NCBI GenBank assembly: GCA_020746995.1
Contig: JAGPXD010000002.1
Span: forward strand, 3,596,001 to 3,660,000
Source of the DNA: Plectosphaerella cucumerina
Lineage: Eukaryota; Ascomycota; Sordariomycetes; Glomerellales; Plectosphaerellaceae
Direction of reading: 5' to 3'
Length of the DNA: 64,000 nucleotides
Position 1 is the stretch's first letter. Each line of letters begins with the position of its first letter. Under the pieces are notes generated by a model. The model was given only the letters and a program-made list of their open reading frames with translations, had not been told where the DNA came from and ran no database searches. The position numbers were made by a program, and so were the translations under genes. Below are positions 1-10,327 of this stretch, piece by piece.

Positions 1-345
1 CACGCTCCGGGAACTTGACCTTGCGACCCGTTCCGACTCGATAACCCTCGACCGACTCGACCTTGCAAGCGCGAGGCTCCGCCCAGTCCCCGTGCGGCTC
101 TCCAGAAGACCACCACCAAGACCGCCCGTCCGTCCACTTCCTCCGAGTCGCCGACGCCGTGCCTACCCCCAATCGCGACCATATACTCAAGACTTCCGAC
201 CTTTGCCTCAGCTGCATCCTACATCTCGCCGCCAGCCTTCGAACCGAAGCCGACAAACAGAGATAGCCAACATCTCGACTGACGGAGCACCGCACAAGCG
301 CTTCCATCATATCCTAGGGCGCAACGCCCTTGCCTGCCGCCTCTC
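1..345. other. 5' flank of the first regulator gene
   Basis: CT- and C-rich sequence leading into the start codon at 346. It most likely holds the 5' untranslated region and part of the promoter. I see no convincing coding region, RNA gene or repeat in it. Any further upstream sequence lies outside the window. Confidence 0.5.
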
Positions 346-3345
346 ATGGACCCCGTCAATGTCTACCGGCAAGGCTTCAACTCCTACGTGCCCCCGCGGC
401 AGCCGCACCTTCAGCAATATGCCCCTCGCCACGACCCCCGCCAGCCTTCGCCTCAGGATAGCCAAGATGACGGGGATGACGCTGCGCACCCCGCTCGTAT
501 CGCCCACACGTTGACAGCGTGCTGCCGGTGTCGTCAGGTGAGATTCCGAGATACAGAAAACCCGGCCTGCACGCCGTTCGTCTCCTTTACTCCCAAGCTA
601 ACCAATGCCGCGCATTACAGAGGAAGACGAGATGCGACCCTACCCTACCACGATGCCTCCCCTGCGAGCGATCCGGATCCATTTGCGAATACTTCGACGC
701 CACAAAGGGCCGCAAGGTTGGCAGAAACTACGTCGTCAAGCTCCAAGCAAAGGTGCGCGAGCTCGAAAACGAACTCAACATGTACACCGATGAGGATAAC
801 GACCGCCCCCGATCCAACGAGGATGTCGTACGACCCGGCGGCCTTGTGCGCCTGTCCCAATTCGACGCCGACGAAACCCCACGATATCTCGGTCCCAGCA
901 GCGGCATCGCCATGACCCGCATTCTTGTTGAGCAGGCGAAGAAATTCACAGACTCCAAGCGTGTCTCTGACATGCTGCCCACCGTCCGCGCACGGCGGCA
1001 GACTCGCATGCAGTCCATCATCATGACGAACCCCAGGGCACCGCGGAAGAAGAGCTATCCCACCACCAGCGCCCACCCGGCTAGGAAACTGCCCGAAGGC
1101 GAGCTGAAGAACGGACTTATCGACATCTTCCTCCAAAGATGTAAGGCTCTTAGTGATACCGCCGCGTTCGTCATATGCTGACCCTTGCTTTCAACAGCCC
1201 AAACCTTCTGGCCTACCATGCACGAGGTGCAGCTGCAGCAAGATCTCAAGGATGTCTACAACGACGACACGGACCCCTACAAGAACTTCGTCGTGCGCAT
1301 GGTTTTTGCCATCAGCCTCCAAAAACTTGATATCAACTGGGCTGGTCTCGCCGACAGCTACTACCTAGCGGCCATGGAATACTTTGAAAAGGTCGTGCGG
1401 CCCAAGGACATCAAGACATTGCAGTGCCTGGCCCTCATCTGCCAGTATTCCCTCCTGACTCCGACAAGGGTCGCCATCTACTATGTCGTTGGACTCGCCA
1501 TCAAGATTTGCCAGGCCGAGGGCCTGACCGATGAGAAGACCATCTCCGCCGGCTACTCCATGGGCCTGATGGACCCCCTGACGCTCGACATGCGCCGCCG
1601 CCTGTCCCACGTCATCTTCTCCATGGACTTTGGACTCGCGCATTCCATGGGCCGCCCGAACGGCCTGTCAAAGAGCAATGACTTTATCGACGTTCAGCCT
1701 TTCGCCACGGTGGACGACAAGTTCATCACGGCCGAAGGCATCATGTCAGACCAGCCAAGCCCCAGGAAGCTCGTGTCCATCCACTTCTACAAGATGCGCC
1801 TGCTGCAAGCGGAGATCAAGCGCCAGCTGTACGAGAAGAAGCGCTCTGAGCCTCAAAACGAGACTCACCCTTGGTTCGCGACAATGGAAGGCAAGATCCA
1901 AGAGTGGCTCGACCAGTCACCACAAGACCCGGCCTGGTGCAAGCCTTGGTGAGTTTCCGCGGCATGAAGTCTAATATCTGGAATCAGAACTGACAGTGGA
2001 TAGGTTCACGGGTCGCTCACATCAAATGCGCATCCTCCTCCACCGGCCATCGCCCCAAGTGCCGAAACCATCAGCACGGGCTGCAGGCATCTGCTACGAC
2101 GGCGCAGAGCACATTATTAAGCTCTCGAAACAGCAAATGGAGCAGGGTGCCGTCGACGTCACCTGGGTCTTCCTCCTCACGCTCTTCATGTCTCTCAACA
2201 CCGTGCTCTGGACCACGTCGTACGCAGACATTCGACGAGCGCATCCCAAGGAAGAAGTCGACGAACTTGTCCACACGGCCCTGGACATCATAGAACAGGA
2301 CATCTGCGCCACGCGATGGCCGGGCACGGCGTCGGCGGCTCACCTCTACGCCCTACTCATCGACGCCTGCCTTCAAGCATACGACGCGGGCAAGACCCCC
2401 ACCATAGCCTCGTCGAGCCATTTCAACACGCCCTCATCCCTGTTCGATACCAACTCGCCGCAGGGGTCGGAGAACTCGGGATCGACGGCCCCACCATTCA
2501 AGGTAAACCCGCCGCAGTTCGGCCCCGTCTTTGATTCAACGGCCGAAACGATGAACAACGGCTTCATCTTCGAGGGCTTTGCGCCGCCGCATCCCACGTT
2601 CCGCTCCGGGTCCATCTTCCAGAGCCCGTCTACCAGCGAGACGGGCCGGAGGTACTCGGCGTACCCCCCGGAGTCTCCAATGGATGATCCTACGCCTCCT
2701 GCCGTCGTCCCCTCACCCTATCCCGGTTCCATCTCCCCACCCTCGCAGCAGAACCCCCACAACACACTTCCGACGCCTCCGGAGTCCATGGTGTCAGGGT
2801 TCCCAAGCAGCATGACGACACCGGGCAGCGGGTCGACGTTATCCCCGCCGTCGCAGTCCTCCGCGACCCCGACGCTATCACACACCTCCCCGGCGCTGTC
2901 CTACACGGGGCAGATGACCAAGCACCCTCAACCACCCCAGCGTGGCCCGACCTTTGCCGTGCCTCCCGCACCGCAGCAGCAGCCCATTCAGCAACGACCA
3001 CTACCGCAGACGGATGGCATCACCGACTGGTTCTCACCGCCACCGCCCTTCATCTCGCCGTACGCCTTCAGCTCCATGAACAACAACTTCTTCGGCGACT
3101 CGGCGCAGACAAATGCCTTCAGCAACGTGACAGGCGCGGGTACGGCGTTTGGCCTTGGCCAGTTCGGGTTCGGGCCGTTCGGCGGACCCCAGCAGATGAA
3201 CTACAACCCCGAGAGGCAGGGCAGTCTTAGCCAGGAGCAGCAGCTCGAGCTGATGCTGGAGCTTGAGACCGATGGCATTGGCGAGATCGACGCCTTCCTG
3301 AACATGGGAGGCGGGGTCGGAACCAACGGGACAGGGTGGGCGTGA
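346..3345 (+). CDS. Zn(II)2Cys6 transcription factor with fungal-specific TF domain
   Basis: Predicted nuclear DNA-binding regulator of 934 residues. Exons are 346-537, 621-1140, 1198-1948 and 2004-3345; all junctions keep frame. The first intron interrupts the zinc cluster. Once spliced, the cluster reads C-x2-C-x6-C-x6-C-x2-C-x6-C at about residues 59-83, the classic Gal4-type spacing, followed by a basic linker and a coiled-coil-like stretch (VRELENELNMY) typical of dimerisation. Residues of about 200-560 look like the fungal_trans middle homology region (PF04082), with RRRLSHVIFSMDFGLAHSMG and CQYSLLTPTRVAIYYVVG. The C-terminal third is rich in Pro, Ser, Gln and Asn and ends in an acidic patch, as in activation domains. 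No target pathway can be read from the neighbours. The ATG at 346 is the first in frame ahead of the cluster. Confidence 0.87.
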
Positions 3346-4144
3346 GTGTGGGGGCCAGGTGGTGAATGTGATGTGATGTGATGAGCTTATTTGGCATCCA
3401 ATCTTCTTGGCCTAGGAGCGCATTTCTGCAGGATACCTACCTCATGATCTAGGACAGGAGTCGGATAGAGGCAGCGGGGAGTTTTTATACCTGTCAACGA
3501 CACCAGACGGCCCTTCGGCCTTACCTTACCTTACCCATCACGGCCGAACTGCTGCTACGTATTGGAGGCAATCATCGTTTCAGCGCAAAACATGGCATTA
3601 CTCTTGACTTTTTCTCGTGAGGCCCCGTGAAAGACCCGCAGACTCTAAATGTCTTTCGTTTCGCGACCTGGCCGGCCGTCCACCCAAGGACATGTGACCG
3701 TGACGCCTCCCCCCCCATCTTTTGCCCCGATTTTCGAACCATGCAAAAATAAAAGATCATTCATGAAAACAACAACATCTTTGTCGACACACCTGGGCGG
3801 CTAGATATCTCGCCTCTCGAGGGAGGTTGAAAAACAAACCGGCCTTCCCAAATCCGTCCACACGCGCCGCAACCCTTGTCTACTCATCTTCGTCGTCTTC
3901 TTCGTCGTCTAAGTTGGGATTCTACACGCCATGCTGCACGCCGAGAGAGGCGACATGCATGGCGTGTGACAGATACAAAGGTGTCATACGACACCGAGCC
4001 GCGGCCGAGAGATGGCGGGGCTTGGAGGAGCAGGAGGAGGGAGGGGAGGGGATGGGCCCGGGGGGTGGCTTCTTCCCGTGCGCCGGGCACGGGGCCCGCG
4101 GACTGCGGCCAACTCCTAGTGTGTGCATGGGCATGCGAGCATGC
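3346..4144. other. Convergent intergenic region
   Basis: Lies between two genes that converge. It holds a short GATGT-type tandem repeat just after the first stop (about 3366-3382), a CTTAC/CCTTAC repeat around 3520-3535, and presumably both 3' untranslated regions. No gene or RNA is supported. Confidence 0.5.
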
Positions 4145-5833
4145 TTACTTGCGAGTGCGGAAGACGGACTTTCCGACGGCCTTGGCGGCAGCGATGGCGC
4201 CGTGGATGCCGAACTGGGTGGAGACGCCTTCGATGCGGTGGACGGCGTTGAGGTTCTTGACGGCGACGAACTGGTAGCAGGTGGCGGAGCCCTGGCGCGA
4301 GGCGATGGTGGACCAGGCGAGGAAGAGCTCCCAGATGCGGTACCAGCGCTGGCCGTACTTGGCGACGATGGTCTCGCTGTTGCCGAGCCAGTTGCGGTAC
4401 CAGCGCCAGATGGTGGCGGAGTAGTGAACGCCGACGGTATCGATGCTGGGGGGCAAGGTGTTAGCGGAGAAGAGGTGAAGGGGTGGGAATGATGGTGGTA
4501 ACATACGACTTGCACTCCCAGCCGGCCTTCTCGAGGCAGCTGACATAGAACCAGAGTGGGGTGGAGGCGTCGGCGCCGGGGAAGATGTACTTGTTGAGGA
4601 AGAGACCCCAGACAAAGTCCTCGTACTGCCAGGCGCGGCGGACACCGGAGAGCTGGAAGTACATGACACCGTCATCCTCGAGGAGGTCGTAGCACTGGCG
4701 GAAGAAGGTGGTGAGGCGCTTGATGCCGACGTGCTCGGCCATCTCGAGCTGGGTGATCTTGTCGAACTTCTGGCCGGCGGGGATGTCGCGGTAGTCGGAG
4801 ACGAGGAGGCGGGACTGGGTCTCGGGGATGCCGTCGCGGCGCAGGCCGTCGTTGCCCCAGGCGGCCTGGTTGTGGGCGAGGGTGACACCGGTGACGTGGG
4901 CGCCGTAGTTGACCGAGGCGAAGCGGGTGAGGGTGCCCCAGCCGCAGCCAATGTCGAGCAGGCGGTCGCCCTCCTTGAGGTTAATCTTCTCGAAGACGGT
5001 GGCGAGCTTGTTGTCCTGGAGCTCCTCGAGGGTCTCCTCGCGGGTGGTATCGCCGATGACGCCCGAGGTGTAGATCATGCGTGGGCCGAGGAACCAGGCG
5101 TAGTGGTCGTTGCCTCGGTCGTAGTTGGGGCGGATCTGCTCCTCGTCCTGGGCGCGGGAGTGGATGACGATGTCGCGGAAGAAGCCGAAGATGATGAAGC
5201 GCAGGACGTTCCAGGTGAGCTGGAAGGTGGCCCAGTCGTGGCGGTACTCGAGGACCTCGAGGCAGTCGCCGTTGAAGTCGGCCTCGCCGTTGAAGTAGAG
5301 CTCGTAGAAGGTCTCCATGGGGATCTTGTGGCGGCCACTCCAGCGGGCGCGGTCCGCCTCGTTCTTGAAGGTGACGTACGACTCGACAGGGCGGCCGGGG
5401 AGGCGGGCCTTCTCGTTGGTGCGCGGCGAGTAGGTGGACGCGAGGTACCAGAAAGGCACGAGGATGGGGAAGAGAAGGACGGCGAAGAGGAAGATGAAGG
5501 TCTTCAGGCCGCCGCCGAACGTCCACGTCAGGTAGCCAGGAAGGCCCAGGACGAGGGCGAGGAGGACATTGGTGGGAAAGGACTCGTTGCCCGAGCCCTC
5601 GGCGGGGAGGGGAGCATTGGCGATAGCGGGAGACTGCGAGAGAAGATGTCAGGGAGCTGGACAACAACCAGGAGGAGGTTTGGAGAGCCAATTGGCTTTC
5701 CTAGGAGGCTACTCACGTTGGTGACCTTCACGCCGCAGTCCTGACCAGTCTCGAACTTCTTGGGCGCGGGAGGAGGAGTCTTGATGAAGGTGATATCACC
5801 CTCGAGCTCCTCGCCATGGCGTTTCTCAGACAT
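4145..5833 (-). CDS. Sphingolipid C9-methyltransferase (CFA-synthase-like)
   Basis: Predicted S-adenosylmethionine-dependent enzyme of 514 residues that adds the C9 methyl branch to the sphingoid base of fungal glucosylceramides, at the ER membrane. Minus-strand exons are 5833-5717, 5633-4507 and 4445-4145. Two hydrophobic helices near residues 59-104 anchor it. The catalytic part is of the cyclopropane-fatty-acid-synthase type: SAM-binding motif LLDIGCGWGTLTRF (about 262-275), then YRDIPAGQKFDKITQLEMAEHVG, a CFA/CMAS hallmark, and a C-terminal YRIWELFLAWS segment. Length and architecture match the fungal sphingolipid C9-methyltransferases described from Fusarium and Candida. Substrate is assigned by family, not seen in the sequence. 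The start at 5833 gives the polar, proline-rich N-terminus expected before the membrane segments. Confidence 0.92.
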
Positions 5834-8095
5834 GACGGGCGATATTGGGGGGAGAGGTGACTGACGGGGCAGACCGACAAATCAGAGCAGTTGAGGCGGA
5901 GGGGGGAAGGGGGAGGGGGGAAGAGAAGGAGAAGGTTTGCGATGCGCAGCTTCGAGTGTAAAAGGTGCTCGCGGTTGTGGACACGACAGCCGCTCCGTTC
6001 CGTTCCAATGTCGTAGGACCGATTCCCGGGGATGGCGATTGGGGAGGGAGGGGAGGGGGGTGAGTGGCTGGCTGGCACTTCCCGTTCACGTTTGTGCGCC
6101 GTGAGGTTTTGTGGGTTTGGGGGGAGCTTCGCTGGAGACCCTGAGCTAGGTCCGGGACTAGGCCTGAAAGGGTAACAAGGTGCTGACCGCCCCCCCCTCT
6201 TCTCAGGGCAGCTTGGATGGTTTCTTGGGTTTTGTGAGTTGGCGGCGCAGGGGCGCAGGGGTGGACGGTCGTGGGGGGCGGTGAGCCGCGAGACACTTGA
6301 CACAGTGGATGCCAACCCCCCGCCCTCCACCTCAGAACACCTCACGCTGGAACGACGCCGTGGCAGTTGGCAGAGCAGAGGGCTGGGTCGGAGGAGTGGG
6401 CCGCCAAAACCGGGCCCTGGACGCGGCACCGCACCGGCAGCCTCCCCCCCTGGTCCACGCACGCACACACGCACACACCACTGGACTGGCCTGCCATCCA
6501 TTGCAGTGTGGACTGGACTGGGCAGCCAGCCAGCCAGCCGCCTGGGGCTGAGCTGATTGAGGTGGCCGGTGCAGCACCCCCTTTTCCCGCGCACAGCAAA
6601 TTACTCTCCCAATTCCTGTTGAGCCCCTGAAACCCCATCTCCCAATCCTCCATCCATCACATGCATCCAATCTGCAGGACGGACGGACCTCGCTCCTCCC
6701 CCTCACAAGCCACAGTATCCAGTATCTCTACTGTAGCAATCCTTTGCCGTCGACGATACGATACCTACTAGGGGTCGCCGGGCCTCGACGCCCGTCCTGC
6801 CATGTCCATCATCCACCCCCGTGGGACACCTGCGCGGCCTGGACGCGAGCCATCATTACGTTTGCCGAGGCTGGGCCTGTTCTGGGCTGCTCCTCATTTT
6901 GTCTCCTGACGCCGCTCAAGGGTCCAACCGTCCAAGCCAACGTCAAACGCCTTTCAGGCTCAACTCTCTCTCGAGTCCAAGTCCATCCCCTGGCCCAAGC
7001 TTTCGCGGAGACGCCCCCCGGACCTGGCCCGGTGCTGGCCCCCTGGTTGGACAGACCCGGAGATGCGTGCCTCTTAAAACAACGTCACTCCCTGTCCCCT
7101 GCCGCGTTTTTTCCACTCGCTCCATTCGTATCGGTGGCCCCTCCTTGATCTGGCCTTCTCCAAGGGATTGCGCCTCAACTCCTTTCAGATACCAGGCAGG
7201 CAGGCCGCAAAAGTGATCTCGGCTACCTGGAATGAGGGTCCTTTCTTGATGCCACGTCGCAGCTTTCTTGCGGCTGATGTTGAGCGAGTCGTTCAGGGGC
7301 GCTTTTCCGGCGTTGCTTGCCGCACCACTCGAGAGACTTGCATGCTACGTGGAGAAGCTTGCGGGGAGTTAGCTCCCAGAGAAGAGATTACTGCCACCGG
7401 AGATCCAACCAGTGAGCTAGTTCGATGGGTGTGGTTGGTCCGTCATAATGGGCCGGCCCTCTGAAGACGCGGCTGTGCTTTTCTGCCATGATGGAGGGAT
7501 ACGGGCGATGGGCAGCCAGGCAGCCTACCTTGGGAGTCTGAGAACTGCTACCCCGCGGTGCGACGCCCAGGTCTGGGCGGGCGGGCGTTACCTGGGCGGC
7601 GCAAGTTCGGCGCAGGTTCTGCTGGATGGCCTTGCACAAGCCAGCTCCGCCTAGACATGTCAAGGCAGTAATGTCTGGATCGCCAACGGCCAGATATGCC
7701 GTCCCGTTCGTTTTCTTGAAATGCCCCACCAGCTGAGATCAGGATGGAACATTGCCATGTCAAATCCCGGCGGAAAACCTGACTCGGCCATGCTGATGCG
7801 GTTGGCCCGACCTTTGCCTTGCCAGAGACTGAGCTCAAGTCTCGGTTATGGCATCGAAGAGTATTTGACGGCTTTGTCGGCAGTTGAACAGCATGTGACA
7901 CTACTCGATCAAAACCTGACGGGAGATGCAGATTTGATGTCGTTCCACGTCGGAGGTGGTTGTGATGACTAAGCCAAAAGTTGGTGGCGACCGACGCCGG
8001 GCGCAAGCCCGAATTTCTGGTACGATGTCAACGCACGATGCGGAACCCCACCTTGCCACTTCAACCTCACTTCGGCATCAACGACAACAGCCACA
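5834..8095. other. Long divergent intergenic region (2.3 kb)
   Basis: Promoter region shared by the methyltransferase (-) and the 2OG oxygenase (+). The first kilobase is pyrimidine/purine-skewed, with G-runs and C-runs near 5895-5935, 6035-6060 and 6180-6200, and a CACACG-type repeat near 6463-6480. Open frames here have composition and residue content unlike the real genes around them, and none carries a recognisable motif. I see no RNA gene or mobile element. Confidence 0.5.
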
Positions 8096-9606
8096 ATGAA
8101 GTCCAAAGCTGCGAAGCGGAAGCGCCAGGCGCAGATTGAAGTGCCTCAGAAGCACCTTAAGCCTGCGCCTGTCGTCACTGTCGACCCCGATGCCGCCGCG
8201 CTCGGCCCCAGCCTGCACTCCATCATCTCGGACGAGGAAATCTCCATCACCGTCGAGACCCTGGTGGCGCTCGCCCAGTACCCCAACCTGATCAAGTCCA
8301 AGGCCTGTCGGGACATCCGGACGGCCGTCTATGACTTTCGCCAGGCGTCGACGACGGGCATGAACACGGCCGGTCCGTACATTCTCCAGCTCCGTTATGC
8401 CTTACCACATTCACTAACACCGTCTCCGCAGGCACGAATCTCGCAGCAAGGATCACGGCCGCATTGACCGACGAAAAGTACACCGATGTCAGAATACTGC
8501 TCGCGGAAATGAGGATTCGGGGCGAGGAGCCCAAGCTTGGTTCGTTGTGCCGCTGGGTGCGCGATCTCGACGTCATCAGCGGCCTCTCGACCGTCCCCGA
8601 AAGCGCCGACCGCACCGAGGTCGAGCGCACCGAAAAGGCGAAGCTGCTCATCACGGTGATGGACGCCGTCCTCCGAACGCTGGGTCCCGCTGATAGCAAT
8701 CCCAACGCCATTTCCCACCCGACCTCGCCCATCGTCTTACAAGAAATCTGGAACCTCCGACCATCCACACCCTCCGAAGAGGTTTACGCCTCAGTCCTTG
8801 ACAAGAGCATCTTCGACAAGGTGCCGGCGCCAGTCCCCGACTATCTCCGAATCATCGAGACAACACCCGGCCCTGAGCGGAAGCCTCCCAACCACCACCC
8901 CGCCGTCCTCTACACGACCCTGCCCAACTCGGTCACCCTCTCGACCATCCCTCCTACAATGACACACCACAAGCACCCCAACGTGCCAGGCCTGAGCCTC
9001 GCCCAGAATTTGCTTTCGCCAGAAGAATGTAGGGCAGTTATCGCCGCAGGCGAAAGAGCAGGCTTCATACCCGATGCGCCCCTCCGGGAAGACGGCGACA
9101 TCAGCATCCTGGCCCACAACTTCTACTGGGTAGTCGACACGGCCTTCCACGACATCCTCTGGTCGCGCATCTCGCCATTCGTCCCTGCCAAGATGGACGG
9201 CCGCATCGCGCGGGGCATCAACCGCCGCTTCCGCGTCTACCGCTACGTCCCCGGCGCTGAGTACAGATGCCACATCGACGGCGCGTGGCCGCCCTCGGGT
9301 ATCCTGCCGGACGACACGTACGTCTACGACTCGTCGCCCAAGGATAAGAAGCAGAGTTCGCTCTTCACTTTCCTCATCTACCTGAACGACGAGTTCGAGG
9401 GCGGCGAGACGACCTTCTTTATCCCCGCACAGAAGGAGGGCACCCTCAACGCATACCCCGTCAAACCCGTCATGGGTGCCGTCGCCATGTTCCCGCATGG
9501 CGAGACGAGAGGCGCCTTGTTGCATGAGGGCACCGGCGTGAGGAAGGGGGCCAAGTACATCATCCGCACGGATATTGAGTACGACGTCGAGGTCTCGGAT
9601 GAGTGA
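8096..9606 (+). CDS. 2-oxoglutarate/Fe(II)-dependent dioxygenase (prolyl-4-hydroxylase-like)
   Basis: Predicted 483-residue oxygenase. Exons are 8096-8372 and 8432-9606, with a 59-bp intron. The C-terminal half has the P4H-like fold: VYRYVPGAEYRCHIDGAWP gives the metal-binding His373-x-Asp375, FTFLIYLNDEFEGGETTFF follows, the distal His457 is in LLHEGTGV, and Lys467 (GAKYIIRTD) would bind the 2-oxoglutarate carboxylate. The N-terminus is basic (KSKAAKRKRQ), then helical without a recognised domain, so a nuclear location or RNA/chromatin-linked substrate is possible but unproven. The His-x-Asp...His...Lys set appears complete, so an active enzyme is expected. The substrate cannot be read from the sequence or neighbours. 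Confidence 0.88.
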
Positions 9607-10327
9607 TGGCTTGAGTTCAACCGGTGTACAAAAGTCTTTCCTCAAGGGCCCAGACTGCCCGGCCTTTGCTTTCATCTGTCTGTACAGGTAGCAGAGATGC
9701 TCAAAATTGGCAACGATTGACCATACTGGGCGCGTGTCCCGAGTGCAACACCATCCGCACACCCACGCCGCAGGATGTGGCCAATGCTGGAGACAGTCGT
9801 GCCGGCGAAGCAGCGATAACTGCGGCATGGCCTTCCAACCGACCAGGCAACAGATTTCCTCCGGGTTTAACATCATTCGTTAGGACCTTGCTGCCCATGG
9901 CCACCCGGGTCGGAAGTGACGCACCAAGACTCGAGGGTCTTCACGCCGAGACGTGCACAAAGCGCCAACTCGGAGGCTACATGGTCGGGTTGAATGATTC
10001 CAACAGGCGCTCGCAATCGCGCGATAAACGACTGCAGGTGCCTGCTGGAATCATCCAGCCTCGCCATATAGCCTCCTAGTTGGCGCTCTGTGTACGTCTC
10101 GAAGGCTATTCAGCCGCAGGATTGGAGCAGGAATGGCTTCCTGGCGGTGTCCGGGCCGGCTCCGAGAGATGTGGGCTAGCGCGGGCCAGCGGCGGCATTC
10201 AATCGACGCGTCCAGAAAGCTGAGTGAGTCGCCTTCGAAGCCCTGATCTATTGTAGATGATTATGATCATGATATCAAAAGTTATATCTCTGCCGACTCC
10301 CCGGTCCCACTTCCCGACGGCCGCTTC
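9607..10327. other. Convergent intergenic region containing a foldback repeat
   Basis: Lies between the 3' ends of the oxygenase (+) and the next regulator (-). Apart from the palindrome at 9947-10101, listed separately, no gene or RNA is seen. Confidence 0.5.
9947..10101. repeat. 155-bp imperfect inverted repeat (foldback element)
   Basis: The left arm (about 9947-10020) matches the reverse complement of the right arm (about 10030-10101) along nearly its full length around a short centre. Shared core pieces are AGCGCCAACT, GGAGGCTA and GATTCCA. Outer ends are CGAGACGT and ACGTCTCG. Most mismatches between arms are transitions. The similarity stops abruptly outside both ends, so the unit is discrete. 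It is too short to code. It could be a MITE-like or foldback transposon relic, or a large transcription-terminating hairpin between convergent genes. Confidence 0.7.

Noticed and set aside
4731..5744. Long open frame on the plus strand (337 codons) opposite the methyltransferase
   Set aside because: It is antisense to a clearly conserved enzyme, is extremely Glu/Val/Gly-rich as expected from reversed GC-rich codons, and has no motif.
5728..6594. 288-codon minus-strand frame upstream of the methyltransferase
   Set aside because: Overlaps its first exon out of frame and runs through the promoter; Pro/Ser/Arg-rich low-complexity translation.
8791..9876. Long minus-strand frame opposite the 2OG oxygenase
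   Set aside because: Covers the conserved active-site exon of the real gene; translation has no family features.
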